Both the position numbers and the translations under genes were made by a program. A DNA stretch of 64,000 nucleotides from Branchiostoma floridae (taxonomy: Eukaryota; Chordata; Leptocardii; Amphioxiformes; Branchiostomatidae), in NCBI RefSeq assembly GCF_000003815.2, contig NC_049982.1, forward strand, positions 24,166,571 through 24,230,570, read 5' to 3'. Shown one piece after another: positions 35,754 through 47,279 of the stretch. How positions within the stretch are numbered: the first letter of the stretch is position 1; each line of letters starts with the position of its first letter. The notes under the pieces are model-generated. The model saw only the letters and a list, made by a program, of their open reading frames with translations. It ran no database searches and was not told where the DNA came from.

Positions 35754-35890
35754 ATGACTAAGACGGGCGCCGCCGCCCGGCCAAATCGGGGCGATCGTCG
35801 GGGAAAACAGCGTACGGCAGAGGGTTTTCGTGGTAGCGTTGAAATACCTAGTCAAACGTTCTTGAGACGTTTCGATGACGTCATTGCCTA
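35754..35890 (+). other. Isolated CpG-rich open patch
   Basis: GC- and CpG-rich stretch in AT-rich surroundings. ATG at 35754 opens a basic frame (MTKTGAAARPNRGDRRGKQR..) of 65 codons whose second half runs into AT-rich text. It could be a first exon or a promoter-proximal CpG cluster. No family recognised. Confidence 0.25.
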
Positions 35891-35899
35891 CTTATATAT

Positions 35900-37160
35900 T
35901 CACATGCAATGCATTGGTCTAATTAGGCATTTATTTCATCTTTATGAATAGGTAATGCAAATTATTATGCGAGATAATTCACTTGATTATATATTTACTT
36001 CAATGGATTTGAAATATTACCATACGAACGCTTCATTCATTCGATGTAACCAGATGTTAAGAGGCTTTCAGTACCGACCACAACTGTTATCGAATGCGTA
36101 AAAGGGAGGTATAAAGATTGACGGGGATGTACTGTTAGTCGCCTAAGCCGTAAGTTTGTCCTCGAGAAAGAGAACTGGGAAGGGCCTTTGGAAGGGCCTT
36201 TGGAAGGGCTGGGTTAACATTGTTTGAACCATTGATCCATCCAACCATCCAACCAAGAAAATAGTGGCCACAAGGCCATGCCGCTATCGCGGCAAGGCAA
36301 AAATCTATTTCTGCCGAATGTGAGCAATACATATCGACGTTTCAATTGGAAATGAATAACACATTCTTTCATATAGATTTTTTAACTCCTACGCTAAAGC
36401 TGATTAAAATCAATTGTATGTGGGTGCGTGTGTCTCACGGCGTGTGTACCGAACCGAACCAGTAGTGAGCGTGGGAAGTATCCTAAATTTAGCCGTTCTG
36501 GAGTTTTTTAAAGGATGATTCAACCATTTTCTACTTAAACTAGCAAATGTCCGGTGTTATGATTAAGACAGCTCGAACATTCCCGGGGGGCGTGCCTCCC
36601 AAACCCGACTTGACGTCATATCCGTCACCCTTACACCTCAACAAGGTCGTTGACCTCGCCTATCTCTTGGACTCTTTGTGTGTCGTTGGGGCGTCCAATA
36701 TCCGTCCGGACCCTTTCAACTAAATGTGCGCCATATCCTTCCAAAGGTTTAATACCTAGAAAATGGATAATGAAATCTGTTATGACGTGTATTTGAAACG
36801 GCGCTTCCCACCAAAGTGCTGCCAACAAAATCGCCCATGTTTAGGATGCTCTAAATTCTAATGTCCTGAAATTTACGGTCTACAGTTTGGGGAGATATCA
36901 CATTATTCAACCAAGGATGTGTTTTTTTTTCGTAACATCTTTGATTAGACAAAATAAATCCTTGCTGTCTTTGATCATTGAAACGAACGAACCTGCGCGT
37001 GTCCTTTCCTTACCATAGCCTGTTTTGAAAGCACTGTTAGAACATTATTCTGAAAGTATTAAAGATATCTATTTTATTCTTCATTGGTTTGGCTGTTCAG
37101 CACGCCCAACTATCCTGTGGATATCACAAGATCTTACAAAGGGCATGATATCAGTAACAT
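35900..37160. other. No gene recognised
   Basis: A tandem AAGGGCCTTTGG at 36178-36206 is the only local repeat. A minus-strand frame at 36631-36828 has no splice or homology support. Confidence 0.35.
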
Positions 37161-37164
37161 GATA

Positions 37165-37230
37165 GGATTCGAACCCAGGACCTGTATAGTCTGGGCCACA
37201 AACCATGCTATTACGCCACGCAACCACCAT
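37165..37230 (-). mobile_element. tRNA-derived SINE or tRNA relic
   Basis: On the minus strand TGGCGTAATAGCATGG is followed by GGTCCTGGGTTCGAATCC, matching RNA polymerase III A- and B-box patterns. A complete cloverleaf is not evident, so I call a SINE head or decayed tRNA. Confidence 0.5.
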
Positions 37231-37649
37231 GTAACAAGGACAAAGATCACACAAACTGGATTTGCCATGGGTAGAATAACAATCACTAACGACATTTCAC
37301 ATTACACGTGTATGGTCTACAACAGCGACTTACTACACATATATATATTATATGGTCTACAATAGCGTCTACAGTGTCTATACTAGTATCTCCAGCGAGA
37401 GGCCAAGGTCTGTGCATACACATGGTAAAGGTCGGCTAGTCAGTCTCACTGAGGCTCAGTGCGTGTGACATGTACACTAGCCTAGGTTATCCAGAGTGAC
37501 GTTGCTTGGTACGTAGAAACTTTAATACCATCGATACTTAAACACGTGTATACTTTATACCGCACATCCTTTAATAGCTGTTACAAGACAGCTAGATCTT
37601 GTGAGTAAAGTTTATTGACAATTGATTATATAAGCGCCACAAGTTATGA

Positions 37650-37735
37650 TTGATTGAAATATCTTTATTGTACATTCATGCCTCGGCGGGCTAGGTACAG
37701 GTCACTGATAATAGACATATGCAGAGACAACAAGT
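37650..37735 (-). mobile_element. LINE 3' tail with AATAAA (copy in duplication 1)
   Basis: The minus strand reads TCAGTGACCTGTACCTAGCC, then GGCATGAATGTACAATAAAG, then a short CAAT-type tail. The same 3' end occurs at 41866-41955 (minus) and 52618-52700 (plus). I interpret it as the 5'-truncated 3' terminus of a non-LTR retrotransposon. Confidence 0.6.
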
Positions 37736-38107
37736 TATGGACGAACCCAGACACGCTCCAGAAACCACCTTTAACTTTAGTCCCACCCTACTTTACTGGT
37801 TTACTTTTGTTAAAACGTAATGCAGCGGATAAGTCTGTGTCACACGCCGTTCAAATAGATAAACGCGGCTTTGTATTGGTCTTTAGTACAGGCGGTTGTA
37901 TTGCCTTTAAATATTTCTGGAAATGCCACACCTGCGTTGATATATATTATAGTACCAAAAATCTCTTAAGACCTTAAGACATAAGTAATCCCTGAGATAT
38001 TCACAATTCTGATATCCAGGTGTTCAGTGTTCACTTCAGTTCATATTCTATCCTTTAATCATTCATGTTTTTTATTTACTCCAGTTTGATTGATTGCGTA
38101 TGGTTCA

Positions 38108-38255
38108 TAGTTCATGACTCACTCACCCACTCATTCACTCACTCACCCACCCAACCAACGAACCAACCCACCCACCCACTCACTCACTCACTTAAACACT
38201 CACTTAAACACTCACTCACTCACCCAAACACTCACTCACTCACTCACTCACTAGA
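38108..38255. repeat. (CACT)n tetranucleotide array, copy 1
   Basis: Interrupted CACT/CACC repeats from about 38118. The frame across it reads as Thr-His-Ser runs and is not a gene. Confidence 0.95.
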
Positions 38256-38318
38256 ATTATCACTAAGAGTTTTCTGATTTATTACGTCAAGATAACATTA
38301 GGGTTTTGTTGTACTTAC

Positions 38319-38608
38319 GAAGTCTATGTGCACACGATAGACCTCTGTGTGTGTATATAGAAGATTTTTTTCTGAGAAAGACTTGTGAGCTACCAGTGTT
38401 ATTTTGTTGAACTGCCCCGTACCTGTCCAGCCGAATTGTGTCCGGCCTAATGGATTCTCACGATCGTCGTGGGGCATATAAATGACGTCATACACGAGGT
38501 ACAAGTGGGCGAACGGATATCCAAAAAAAACTGCACCTCTAAAGTGGGGAAAGACGATCGTATTCAATCCCTTTCCGGAACTCTCTTTAACGATTACAAG
38601 AGAAGCCA
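38319..38608 (-). CDS. Exon-like open frame, function unknown (copy 1)
   Basis: A 96-codon open stretch on the minus strand with a possible acceptor (GCGTTTTAG|TGG) and a consensus donor (GACTTC|GTAAGTACAA). It reads FPHFRGAVFFGYPFAHLYLV and later GRTQFGWTGTGQFNKITLVA. No ATG opens it, so it would be an internal exon. The twin at 42577-42866 differs by one Ser/Asn change, but recent duplication alone explains that. No family recognised. Confidence 0.3.
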
Positions 38609-38901
38609 CTAAAACGCATCAAAATCCCTCCACGTTTACAGACAAAAACAAAACTACATTCCCACTTTAAAAATCATATAACCCACGTATCATGTACTTA
38701 TGCTTCTATAAGAGCTTGGATCAGTCAGTCAGTCATGGCAGGGTATTGTCGCTCTCTTCAATTAAGAGCTTGGATACATATTTTAAATCTCAAAACAATC
38801 AGAGTATACTTACGAGTCTCACTTATTTTCAAATGCTGAATTGTTAAAACTGCCATCTTTGAGAGTGGATTTAGATACCTTTTGTCTGCAATGTCTACAA
38901 G

Positions 38902-39178
38902 TACACTCTCCAAACAGAGGTTAGGCTCTGGCTGTTTTTTTTTAAATTTCATTTTAAGGTATTTTATTTAGTCAGGTTTTCTTTCTTCGAAGCCTAACTT
39001 CTGCTTGAAGAGTGTGTAAGAACTAGTATCCTCCCCAAGCAGAGGTTGGTGGGGAATATTTTGACTCTTTTATCATATACTCCGTTTTCTGTCCGTTGGT
39101 GGGGAGTACGGTCAGAAAACGGGCATTTGATTAAAAGGTCACAATACCCCACCTCACCTCACCTCTGCTTGTAGTACA
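38902..39178. mobile_element. Two adjacent palindromic MITEs (copy 1)
   Basis: First: ACTCTCCAAACAGAGGTTAG to CTTCTGCTTGAAGAGTG (38902-39020). Second: CTCCCCAAGCAGAGGTTGG to CACCTCTGCTTG (39029-39178), with the inner pair TACTCCGTTTTCTG / CAGAAAACGG. Both belong to the CAAGCAGAGG group. Confidence 0.7.
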
Positions 39179-39635
39179 GGTGCGCTTACATAGGGCGCGC
39201 TGAAAGTCACCACTCATTGGACAAAACGTAAAAACAATTTGGGAGCTTTCATACAATTCAGCCTACGGCTGCAGGATATTTACTGAATAAGGCATAGGAA
39301 TTATCCACCCTAATCTAATATACTGATAAGGGATGTCAAAGTACCAACTTAAGGGTTGAGTATTTTGGACATGTTGCAAGTTTCGCATGGTTTTGTAGTA
39401 CATTGTACATTACCATAGTAAAATCTTCAGGGGGTATGTACAGGGGGTTCGCATTTAAAAGTGGACCAAATCTTATTATTTTCACATTCAGATGGTCCCT
39501 GTTGAACTTCATATTTCTAGGGACGTATTTCATCAAAAACTGCATTTGTTGCATAGAAGTACCTCCCCCTACTCTGAGTATTGTATTCAACCGGCGGTTG
39601 AGCTGGATGACCTGCGAATATCGACATATATCTAA

Positions 39636-40022
39636 CTAGAGTTCGGCGACCTCATACCTCCATGAAATATTTAGAGCTTTTGTTAATTTTATGCAAATGC
39701 CTTACACATGTACATAATTTATGCATGGTGGTGCTCATCATTGACTAACGTACACATGTCACAAGTATAGAGCACAAGAGCTATCCAACACTCAAAAATG
39801 GTGACCATAGCATGTTCAGAACACGAGATAGCAAAACCGAAAGTTGCGCTGCAGTACCAAGGGAAGCCGCTAGGGTCCCCCAAATCTATTCGTTTTCAGC
39901 ACACCCCACCTACACACCAAGTATGAAACCAATCCGCTCGGCCGTTCTTGAGTTATCTTGTCGAAATACAGACAGACAAACGCTAGTAAAAATATAACCT
40001 CCATGACATTTCATGGAGGTAA
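39636..40022. mobile_element. CCTCCATG-type interspersed element (copy 1)
   Basis: Starts CTAGAGTTCGGCGACCTCAT then ACCTCCATGAAAT, contains CAGTACCAAGGGAAGCCGCT, and ends with the hairpin CCTCCATGACATTTCATGGAGG. Related text is at 40843-41440 and 43604-44003, and end fragments at 49740-49775 and 53620-53645. Confidence 0.65.
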
Positions 40023-40842
40023 AAATCACCCGACGATAGACAGAACGTCGAGCATCCGAGCATTGCTCGTGTTTGACAGGAGTCAAATGACTGAATATTA
40101 TCGCAACGACACGAAATCCAACCCACGGTGGTGTAATCTTCCAGCACACACAAATATAACGTTACATGTAATTTGTTTGCTTTGTAATCATACTTTGTGT
40201 ACATTCCTTTGGCAACTATAGCGATCAGACCCAACTACGTCTATGCAATTCAGCAGCTAAGTTCGCCATGGAAAACAACTTATAATACAGCAAATTGTCT
40301 TCAGTCTGAATTGTCTTACAACGTTTCCTATTGGACACCTGAAATTGTCTTCATTCATAGTTAGAGTATAAAAGACCTGTTTCTTCCAGATCACTTCAGT
40401 GTCACTGACGATAACTGGTGGATTCCAGTTGAAACGTCTGACCGTTTCCAAAACCATATCCAGTTACTTGAGTAACTAGTTTTTGGTGTATCTTGTAATA
40501 CAGTGTCCGGAGAGAAAAAGCCTTGACAATGTCACCTTGTACAAAAACTCCTGGAGACTTAAAGAAACCTTGCCAATTTTGACCGATGGTCATATATAGC
40601 CCTATGAAAACTTGAAATCAAAAGCGAAAGTCTTTTTTCGTGTCTGACAAAACAAGACGACAATAGAAACCTGACTGGCGTATGTAGTGAAACTCCTAAG
40701 GGGTCACATGGTCATATTAGACATGTGCTCACAATGTGCAGGAATAGTTTAGATCAATGTGAAAGATGATTTAAGGGATTTCCAGAATACTTTCACCCTC
40801 TATATTGTTCCTCCTTAGAGGTTTGACTGTATCATTGAACTA

Positions 40843-41440
40843 GAGTTCGGCGACCTCATACCTCCATGAAAATTTAGAGCTTTTGTAAATTTCATGCAAA
40901 TGACTAAGACATTTAACATAATTTATGCATGGTGTTGTTCATCATTGACAAACGTACACATGTCACAATTATAAAATTCCATTATTAATCATAAAGTGGT
41001 TTTGCAATTTTTACATAAATTATGCAAATAATTTCCTCATTACCATATTTAGTATCTGCTTATATTCCACCTATCATAATTAACATGTGTTACATTTATT
41101 GAAGTCCAGTTATTGAAAACAATGGAATTATACAATTTCCTCATTAATTATGCAAATTAAGTCCTCATTTGCATAACATGTATATCATTATGAACATCTT
41201 TGCCTAAGGTACCCGCATGCCTAATATGATGCCAATCCGTCAATCCTTTCTGCAGTTATCCTCTTTGGAATGTCTTGACAAAAACGCCTCTGCAGTTCCT
41301 AAATTAAATGTTAGGGGGCTGAAACTCGCTCCACTTTGTCATGACACTGAAAGCTATCTACCACGGAAATTTCACGTCATATCACGTCCAGGACAAGAGA
41401 TACATAGAAAAAACTGCTATGATTGAATGTTGTCATTAAT
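40843..41440. mobile_element. CCTCCATG-type element, diverged copy between the duplicates
   Basis: Starts with the same GAGTTCGGCGACCTCATACC but diverges inside into AT-rich text with repeated ATTATGCAAAT. It separates the two tandem duplicates. Confidence 0.5.
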
Positions 41441-41865
41441 TATGCAAATTTGCTCCTTTTTTGCATAATTAGTATTTCATCTTGTACAACATTGTCCAAG
41501 GTACCCGCTTGGTACTAAACCTATTACTACACATGTATGGTCTGCAACAGCGCCTTACTACACATATATGGTCTACAATATAGCGTCTACAGTGTCTATA
41601 CTAGTATCTCCAGCGAGAGGCCAGGGTCTGTGCATACACATGTAAAGGTTGGCTACTCAGTCTCACTGAGGCTCAGTGCGTGTGACACTAGCCTAGGTTA
41701 TCCAGAGTGACGTTGCTTGTTAGAAACTTTAATACCATCGATACTTTCAAAACACGTGTATACTTTATACCGCACATCCTTTAATAGCTGTTACAAGACA
41801 GCTAGATCTTGTGAGTAAAGTTTATTGACAGTTGATTATATAAGCGCCACAAGTTATGATTGATT

Positions 41866-41955
41866 GAAATATCTTTATTGTACATTCATGCCTCGGCGGG
41901 CTAGGTACAGGTCACTGATAACAGACATACATGTATGCAGAGACAACGAGTTATG
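41866..41955 (-). mobile_element. LINE 3' tail (copy in duplication 2)
   Basis: Duplicate of the tail at 37650-37735, with a small insertion (ACATGT) in the ATATGCAGAG region. Confidence 0.6.
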
Positions 41956-42329
41956 GACGAACCCAGACACGCTCCAGAAACCACCTTTAACTTTAGTCCC
42001 ACCCTACCTTACTGGTTTACTTTTGTTAAAACGTAATGCAGCGGATAAGTCTGTGTCACACGCCGTTCAAATAGATAAACGCGGCTTTGTATTGGTCTTA
42101 AGTACAGGCGGTTGTATTGCCTTTAAATATTTCTGGAAATGCCACACCTGCGTTGATATATATTATAGTACCAAAAATCTCTTAAGACCTTAAGACATAA
42201 GTAATCCCTGAGATATTCACAATTCTGATATCCAGGTGTTCAGTGTTCACTTCAGTTCATATTCTATCCTTTAATCTTTCATGTTTTTTATTTACTCCAG
42301 TTTGATTGATTGCGTATGGTTCATGGTTC

Positions 42330-42512
42330 ATGACTCACTCACCCACTCATTCACTCACTCACCCACCCAACCAACGAACCAACCCACCCACCCACTCACT
42401 CACTCACTTAAACACTCACTTAAACACTCACTCACTCACCCAAACACTCACTCACTCAAATAAATTCACTCACTCACTCACTCACTCACTCACTCACTCA
42501 CTCACTCACTAG
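42330..42512. repeat. (CACT)n tetranucleotide array, expanded copy 2
   Basis: Same array in the second duplicate, with about 48 bp more of uninterrupted CACT near 42466-42512, so it changed after duplication. Confidence 0.95.
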
Positions 42513-42576
42513 AATTATCACTAAGAGTTTTCTGATTTATTACGCCAAGATAACATTAGGGTTTTGTTGTACTTAC

Positions 42577-42866
42577 GAAGTCTATGTGCACACGATAGAC
42601 CTCTGTGTGTGTATATAGAAGATTTTTTTCTGAGAAAGACTTGTGAGCTACCAGTGTTATTTTGTTGAACTGCCCCGTACCTGTCCAGCCGAATTGTGTC
42701 CGGCCCAATGGATTCTCACGATCGTCGTGGGGCATATAAATGACGTCATACACGAGGTACAAGTGGGCGAACGGATATCCAAAAAAAACTGCACCTCTAA
42801 AGTGGGGAAAGACGATCGTATTCAATCCCTTTCCGGAATTCTCTTTAACGATTACAAGAGAAGCCA
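42577..42866 (-). CDS. Exon-like open frame, function unknown (copy 2)
   Basis: Duplicate of 38319-38608 with the same candidate splice sites and an intact frame. Confidence 0.3.
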
Positions 42867-43159
42867 CTAAAACGCATCAAAATCCCTCCACGTTTACAGA
42901 CAAAAACAAAACTACATTCCCACTTTAAAAATCATATAACCCACGTATCATGTACTTATGTTTCTATAAGAGCTTGGATCAGTCAGTCAGTCATGGCAGG
43001 GTATTGTCGCTCTCTTCAATTAAGAGCTTGGATACATATTTTAAATCTCAAAACAATCAGAGTATACTTACGAGTCTCACTTATTTTCAAATGCTGAATT
43101 GTTAAAACTGCCATCTTTGAGAGGGGATTTAGATACCTTTTGTCTGCAATGTCTACAAG

Positions 43160-43436
43160 TACACTCTCCAAACAGAGGTTAGGCTCTGGCTGTTTTTTTT
43201 TAAATTTCATTTTAAGGTATTTTATTTAGTCAGGTTTTCTTTCTTCGAAGCCTAACTTCTGCTTGAAGAGTGTGTAAGAACTAGTATCCTCCCCAAGCAG
43301 AGGCTGGTGGGGAATATTGTGACCTTTTTTTATCATATACTCCGTTTTCTGTCCGTTGGTGGGGAGTGCGGTCAGAAAACGGAGTATATGATAAAAAGGT
43401 CACAATACCCCCACCCCACCTCTACTTGGAGTACAG
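43160..43436. mobile_element. Two adjacent palindromic MITEs (copy 2)
   Basis: Duplicates of 38902-39178. The second hairpin is better preserved here (TTTTATCATATACTCCG / CGGAGTATATGATAAAA). Confidence 0.7.
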
Positions 43437-43603
43437 GTGGAGTACTGGAAGTCATTCAGATCGACCGTGTTAAACTTCATATTTCTAGGGAAGTATTTAA
43501 TCTAAAACTGCATTTGTTGCATAGAAGTACCTCCCCCTACTCTGAGTATTGTATTCAACCGGCGGTTGAGCTGGATGACCTGCGAATATCGACATATCTC
43601 TAA

Positions 43604-44003
43604 CTAGAGTTCGGCGACCTCATACCTCCATGAAATATTAAGAGCTTTTGTTGATTTTATGCAAATGCCTTACACATGTACATAATTTATGCATGGTGGT
43701 GTTCATCATTGACTAACGTACACATGTCACAAGTATACAGCACAAGAGTTATCCAACACTCAAAAATGGTGACCATAGCATGTTCAGAACACGAGATAGC
43801 AAAGCCGAAAGTTGCGCTGCAGTACCAAGGGAAGCCGCTAGGGGCCCCCAAATCTATTCGTTTCCAGCTTTCATCACACCCCACCTACACACTAAGTATG
43901 AAACCAATCCACTTGGCCGTTCTTGAGTTATCTTGTTGACAGACAGACAGAAAAAATAACCTCCACGTGAAAATATAACCTCCACGACATTTCATGGAGG
44001 TAA
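43604..44003. mobile_element. CCTCCATG-type element (copy 2)
   Basis: Counterpart of 39636-40022 in the second duplicate, with the end hairpin ACCTCCACGACATTTCATGG. Confidence 0.65.
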
Positions 44004-44909
44004 AACTCACCCGACGATAGACAGAACGTCGAGAATCCGAGCATTGCTCGTGTTTGACAGGAGTGAAATGACTGAATATTATCGCAACGACACGAAATCC
44101 AACCCACGGTGGTTTAATCTTCCAGCACACACAAATGTAACGTTACATGTAATTTGTTTGCTTTGTAATCATACTTTGTGTACATTCCTTTGGCAACTAT
44201 AGCGATCAGACCCAACTACGTCTATGCAATTCAGCAGCTAAGTTCGCCATGGAAAACAACTTATAATACAGCAAATTGTCTTCAGTCTGAATTTTCTTAC
44301 AACGCTTCCTATTGGACATCTGAAATTGTCTTTATTCATAGTTAAGAGTATAAAAGACCTGTTTCTTTCAACTCACTTCAGTGTCACTGACAAAAACTGG
44401 TGGATTCCAGTTGAAACGTCTGACCGTTTCCAAAACCATATCCAGTTGCTTGAGTAACTACTTTTTGGTGTATCTTGTAATACAGCGTCTGGAGAGAAAA
44501 AGCCTTGACACGTGTCACCTTGTACAAAAGCTCCTGGAGACCTAAAAAAACCTTGCCAATTTTGACCGATGGCCATATATAGCCCTATGAAAACTTGAAA
44601 TCAAAAGCGAAAGTCTTTTTTTCGTGTCTGACAAAACAAGACGACAATAGAAACCTGACTGGTGTTTGTGGTGAAACTCCTAAGGGGTCACATGGTCATA
44701 TTAGACATGTGCTCACAATGTGCAGGAATAGTTTAGATCAATGTGAAAGATGATTTAAGGGATTTCCATGATACTTTCACCCCCTATATTGTTCCTCCTT
44801 AGAGGTTTGACTGTATCATTGAATAAAGACCCTTATCGGACCTATATACCCGCTGTGTAAACTACATTGACCATATTCATATATAGTATCAATTAAGCCT
44901 GGTAGAAGC

Positions 44910-45330
44910 TAAGTAACTCGTGGTATTTTTGCCCGGGTGGACTTAGGGCGAGGTAGCTGTGGGCAGTAGGCCAAATGACCGGAAGTCGTGGGTCAGTTGA
45001 AAGGCGAAGGTGGTCAGCAGGTTAGAATGGAATCCTTGATATGTGAGAAATGTTATGATTACACATTGGAACCGTTAGGTATAATTGAAAGATTTTCCTA
45101 GAACAGCGGATATATTGAGATATATATATATATACATACTGTGGTCTAGATAGAATAGGAGATATCTAAACATCATTTGTAGTATAAAGCAGCTTGTACG
45201 AGGGTAAGGCGGTCCGATGTGTATCGATTATCGCTATAATGATGTAACCCGAGGCCAGGCCGGGTAGCTTTAGGAAGCGAAAGGCAACAAAACACAAAGA
45301 ACGTAAAGAAAAAATGAAGATGTGTTAAAG
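44910..45330. repeat. Segment shared with 52240-53040
   Basis: GGCCAAATGACCGGAAGTCG, TCGTGGGTCAGTTGAAA and, 250 bp later, GGTAGCTTTAGGAAGCGAAA recur in the same order and strand at 52240-53040. In the second location this text directly precedes the truncated cytokine-gene promoter. Confidence 0.7.
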
Positions 45331-45339
45331 AATGTCTAA

Positions 45340-47090
45340 TACTTAAGAAATTCCTCCATTGATTGAAAAAGTCCACTCTCATCCCATACTACACACTCTT
45401 GTATTAGGTAGGTTTGAGTGAAACTGTGGTTATTGTGCACCAGTAGATACCATACGTATACTTTGTACATTGTCCAATTATTGTGCAATAAAGGTACAAT
45501 GTATTTGTATCCGACCCATACAAGAAGAAGAAGAAGAAAGGAAGAATCAGCTAAAATACAAAATAACTCTTTAAAATGTTGGAATTCTACATACTTAGCA
45601 ACAATGGATGAATCTGGAATGTCTAATGCTACAATCAGGCGGGGCCAGAGGTCAAATATGGCCGGTAGCGATTTGTTATTGACGTCAGCCCGGAAGTGCC
45701 GGCACACCTGAACGCGGGGGATGTCCCTTCTCCGAACCGAAGGAAATCCTACGAAAATGTCGTAAGAACGTTATTTTGGGGGACACATGGGAGCATATAT
45801 AATGGCACACATGTGCAGCAAATGGTATCAAATCCGTACAAGTGTGAGGCAGAGTGTTTTGCTGAGATTTACAGCGATCCCACCCAGACCACCAGCCAAC
45901 CGCCAAGGTATTGTACTGCTTGTATTGTACTACGTAATGTTGCACAGCACTGAGGCGTTACACGCCTGTGATAAGTTATTCTACACGGACTCAAAGTGCT
46001 TCAGCTTTGGTTTGTTTTTAACGTCTTTTTCCACCCTTTTGTCGGGCTCTCTCCTCTGTCAGGTGTTCTTTTCCAAGTTCCAAGTTTCGTTGAAGGACAA
46101 AATCCCAAATCGTCTAAAAAGACGCCCAAAACAAGCTGTGTCTAACCTCATATTGGTAAGAATGCTAAGAAAAATGGTTTTATTTTCGTTTTGACGTCAA
46201 TATCAAGGCACAGTTGAATTAGAGCTCCAATCCTTCGGTTTCGACCGTTATGTTGCCTTATTTGGTCTATGTCGATAGTGCGTCATAACGAAAGGGATAT
46301 CGTGCCATTGTGACTCATGGTATAGTCTTATTATAGTTATAGTCTGGCTTTGAATAGCGTTCACCGGTGTAACGCCTCGGGCCAAGTGTGTCAGAGATAG
46401 AACTGTTGATTCACAAGGTCTTTTCCGACGGCATGTTTGTTATTCTCCGAGCAGAGGTTTCGGTCATGGGACTAATAGTTTCCGAGATTTTTACCACCAT
46501 GAAAACTCAATGTATATATTGTCTACATGTGTGTTTGAGGTTTCGGACATTTTTATTCAGCGTAACCAAGACCCTCTGTTTGGTTTGTGATGATATTTGG
46601 CTCATGACATCACTTCAGCAGAAACCCAGGTTCTTGTATCTTCTGTCCTGGACATGATATTTTTGGTGGCAAATAACTGTTTAACGTTATGTAAGAAAGA
46701 AGCAGTGTAAGTGTGGCCCCCCTATAGCTAGCAGCTTGCACTTGTTTTAGTTTAGACGAAAAAAATCGCGGCTTCCACTACCGACCAAAACCTGAGCTAT
46801 CCTTCTAATCATATATATGCAGCACAAAATTTGTTCGATTGATTTTCTTTCATTTATCTGCTACAAATAGGCATATGTCAGGAAATCTCCAATTAGATAT
46901 TACAGCCAATTGTTTCCTTGCACTCGAAAACACGACATTTTGCCAAGGTTTCTCAACACAGCGCGTGGTTCGGACAACACTATTCGGTACAAATTTGGAC
47001 TAGGCTGTGTTGTGAGACTGTGTTAAGACACGATTTTCATGTCGGCTATGAATGTCACAACTCAATTGGGCGCCATTTTTGGGTACTCTC
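45340..47090. other. No supported gene; several unrecognised frames
   Basis: An (AAG)n stretch follows an AATAAAGGTACAATG-like LINE tail at 45490-45540. ATG at 45787 opens 135 codons with a donor-like GTAAGA at 46155, but the peptide matches nothing I know and lacks a supported partner exon. A CpG-rich patch at 45640-45730 could be promoter-proximal. Confidence 0.3.
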
Positions 47091-47099
47091 GAAGTAGTT

Positions 47100-47276
47100 A
47101 TGATCCGTCTTGTTTTGACGTATTTTCTATTCTACTTTTCTGCTGGCGAGCAAGAAAAAACTAAAAATAGAAAGCCAAACAAGTACGCCATTAAAGACGT
47201 AAAAAAAGCAAAAGAGTATACCCTCTTTTTGGTGCGGTACAGACTAGAGTACTTGAAATATCGTAATCTTTATTGA
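47100..47276 (+). CDS. Possible small secreted or membrane peptide, 58 aa
   Basis: ATG at 47100 opens MIRLVLTYFLFYFSAG, which looks like a signal peptide, followed by a Lys/Tyr-rich stretch (EQEKTKNRKPNKYAIKDVKK and EYTLFLVRYRLEYLKYRNLY) and a TGA. No homology recognised, and it is short enough to be chance. Confidence 0.2.
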   Translation: MIRLVLTYFLFYFSAGEQEKTKNRKPNKYAIKDVKKAKEYTLFLVRYRLEYLKYRNLY

Positions 47277-47279
47277 ACA

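Larger units (their letters stand above)
37337..40844. repeat. Tandem segmental duplication, copy 1
   Basis: About 3.5 kb repeated at 41563-44823 with few substitutions. Shared contents in order: GTCTACAGTGTCTATACTAG start, a LINE tail, an ACTC array, an exon-like frame, two palindromic MITEs and a CCTCCATG element. Copy 1 has about 280 bp (roughly 39160-39440) that copy 2 lacks. Confidence 0.95.
41563..44823. repeat. Tandem segmental duplication, copy 2
   Basis: Second copy, in direct orientation, offset about 4.21 kb at the left end and 3.97 kb at the right. The ACTC array is about 48 bp longer here. Homology ends at GACTGTATCATTGAA in both copies. Confidence 0.95.

Noticed and set aside
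37165-37230. Intact tRNA gene
   Set aside because: A- and B-box-like stretches are present, but I could not pair acceptor and anticodon stems convincingly.
37654-37977. 107-codon plus-strand frame repeated at 41864-42193
   Set aside because: It overlaps a minus-strand LINE tail and does not open with a supported exon; its repetition is explained by the tandem duplication.
45696-45953. Cys-containing frame that at first suggested an IL-17-type cystine knot
   Set aside because: The cysteine spacing does not fit IL-17, the frame opens with GTG, and no signal peptide is present.
45787-46194. 135-codon frame with an internal hydrophobic stretch and a donor-like GTAAGA
   Set aside because: No partner acceptor, no recognisable family and no duplicate. 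I keep it only as part of an unassigned region.
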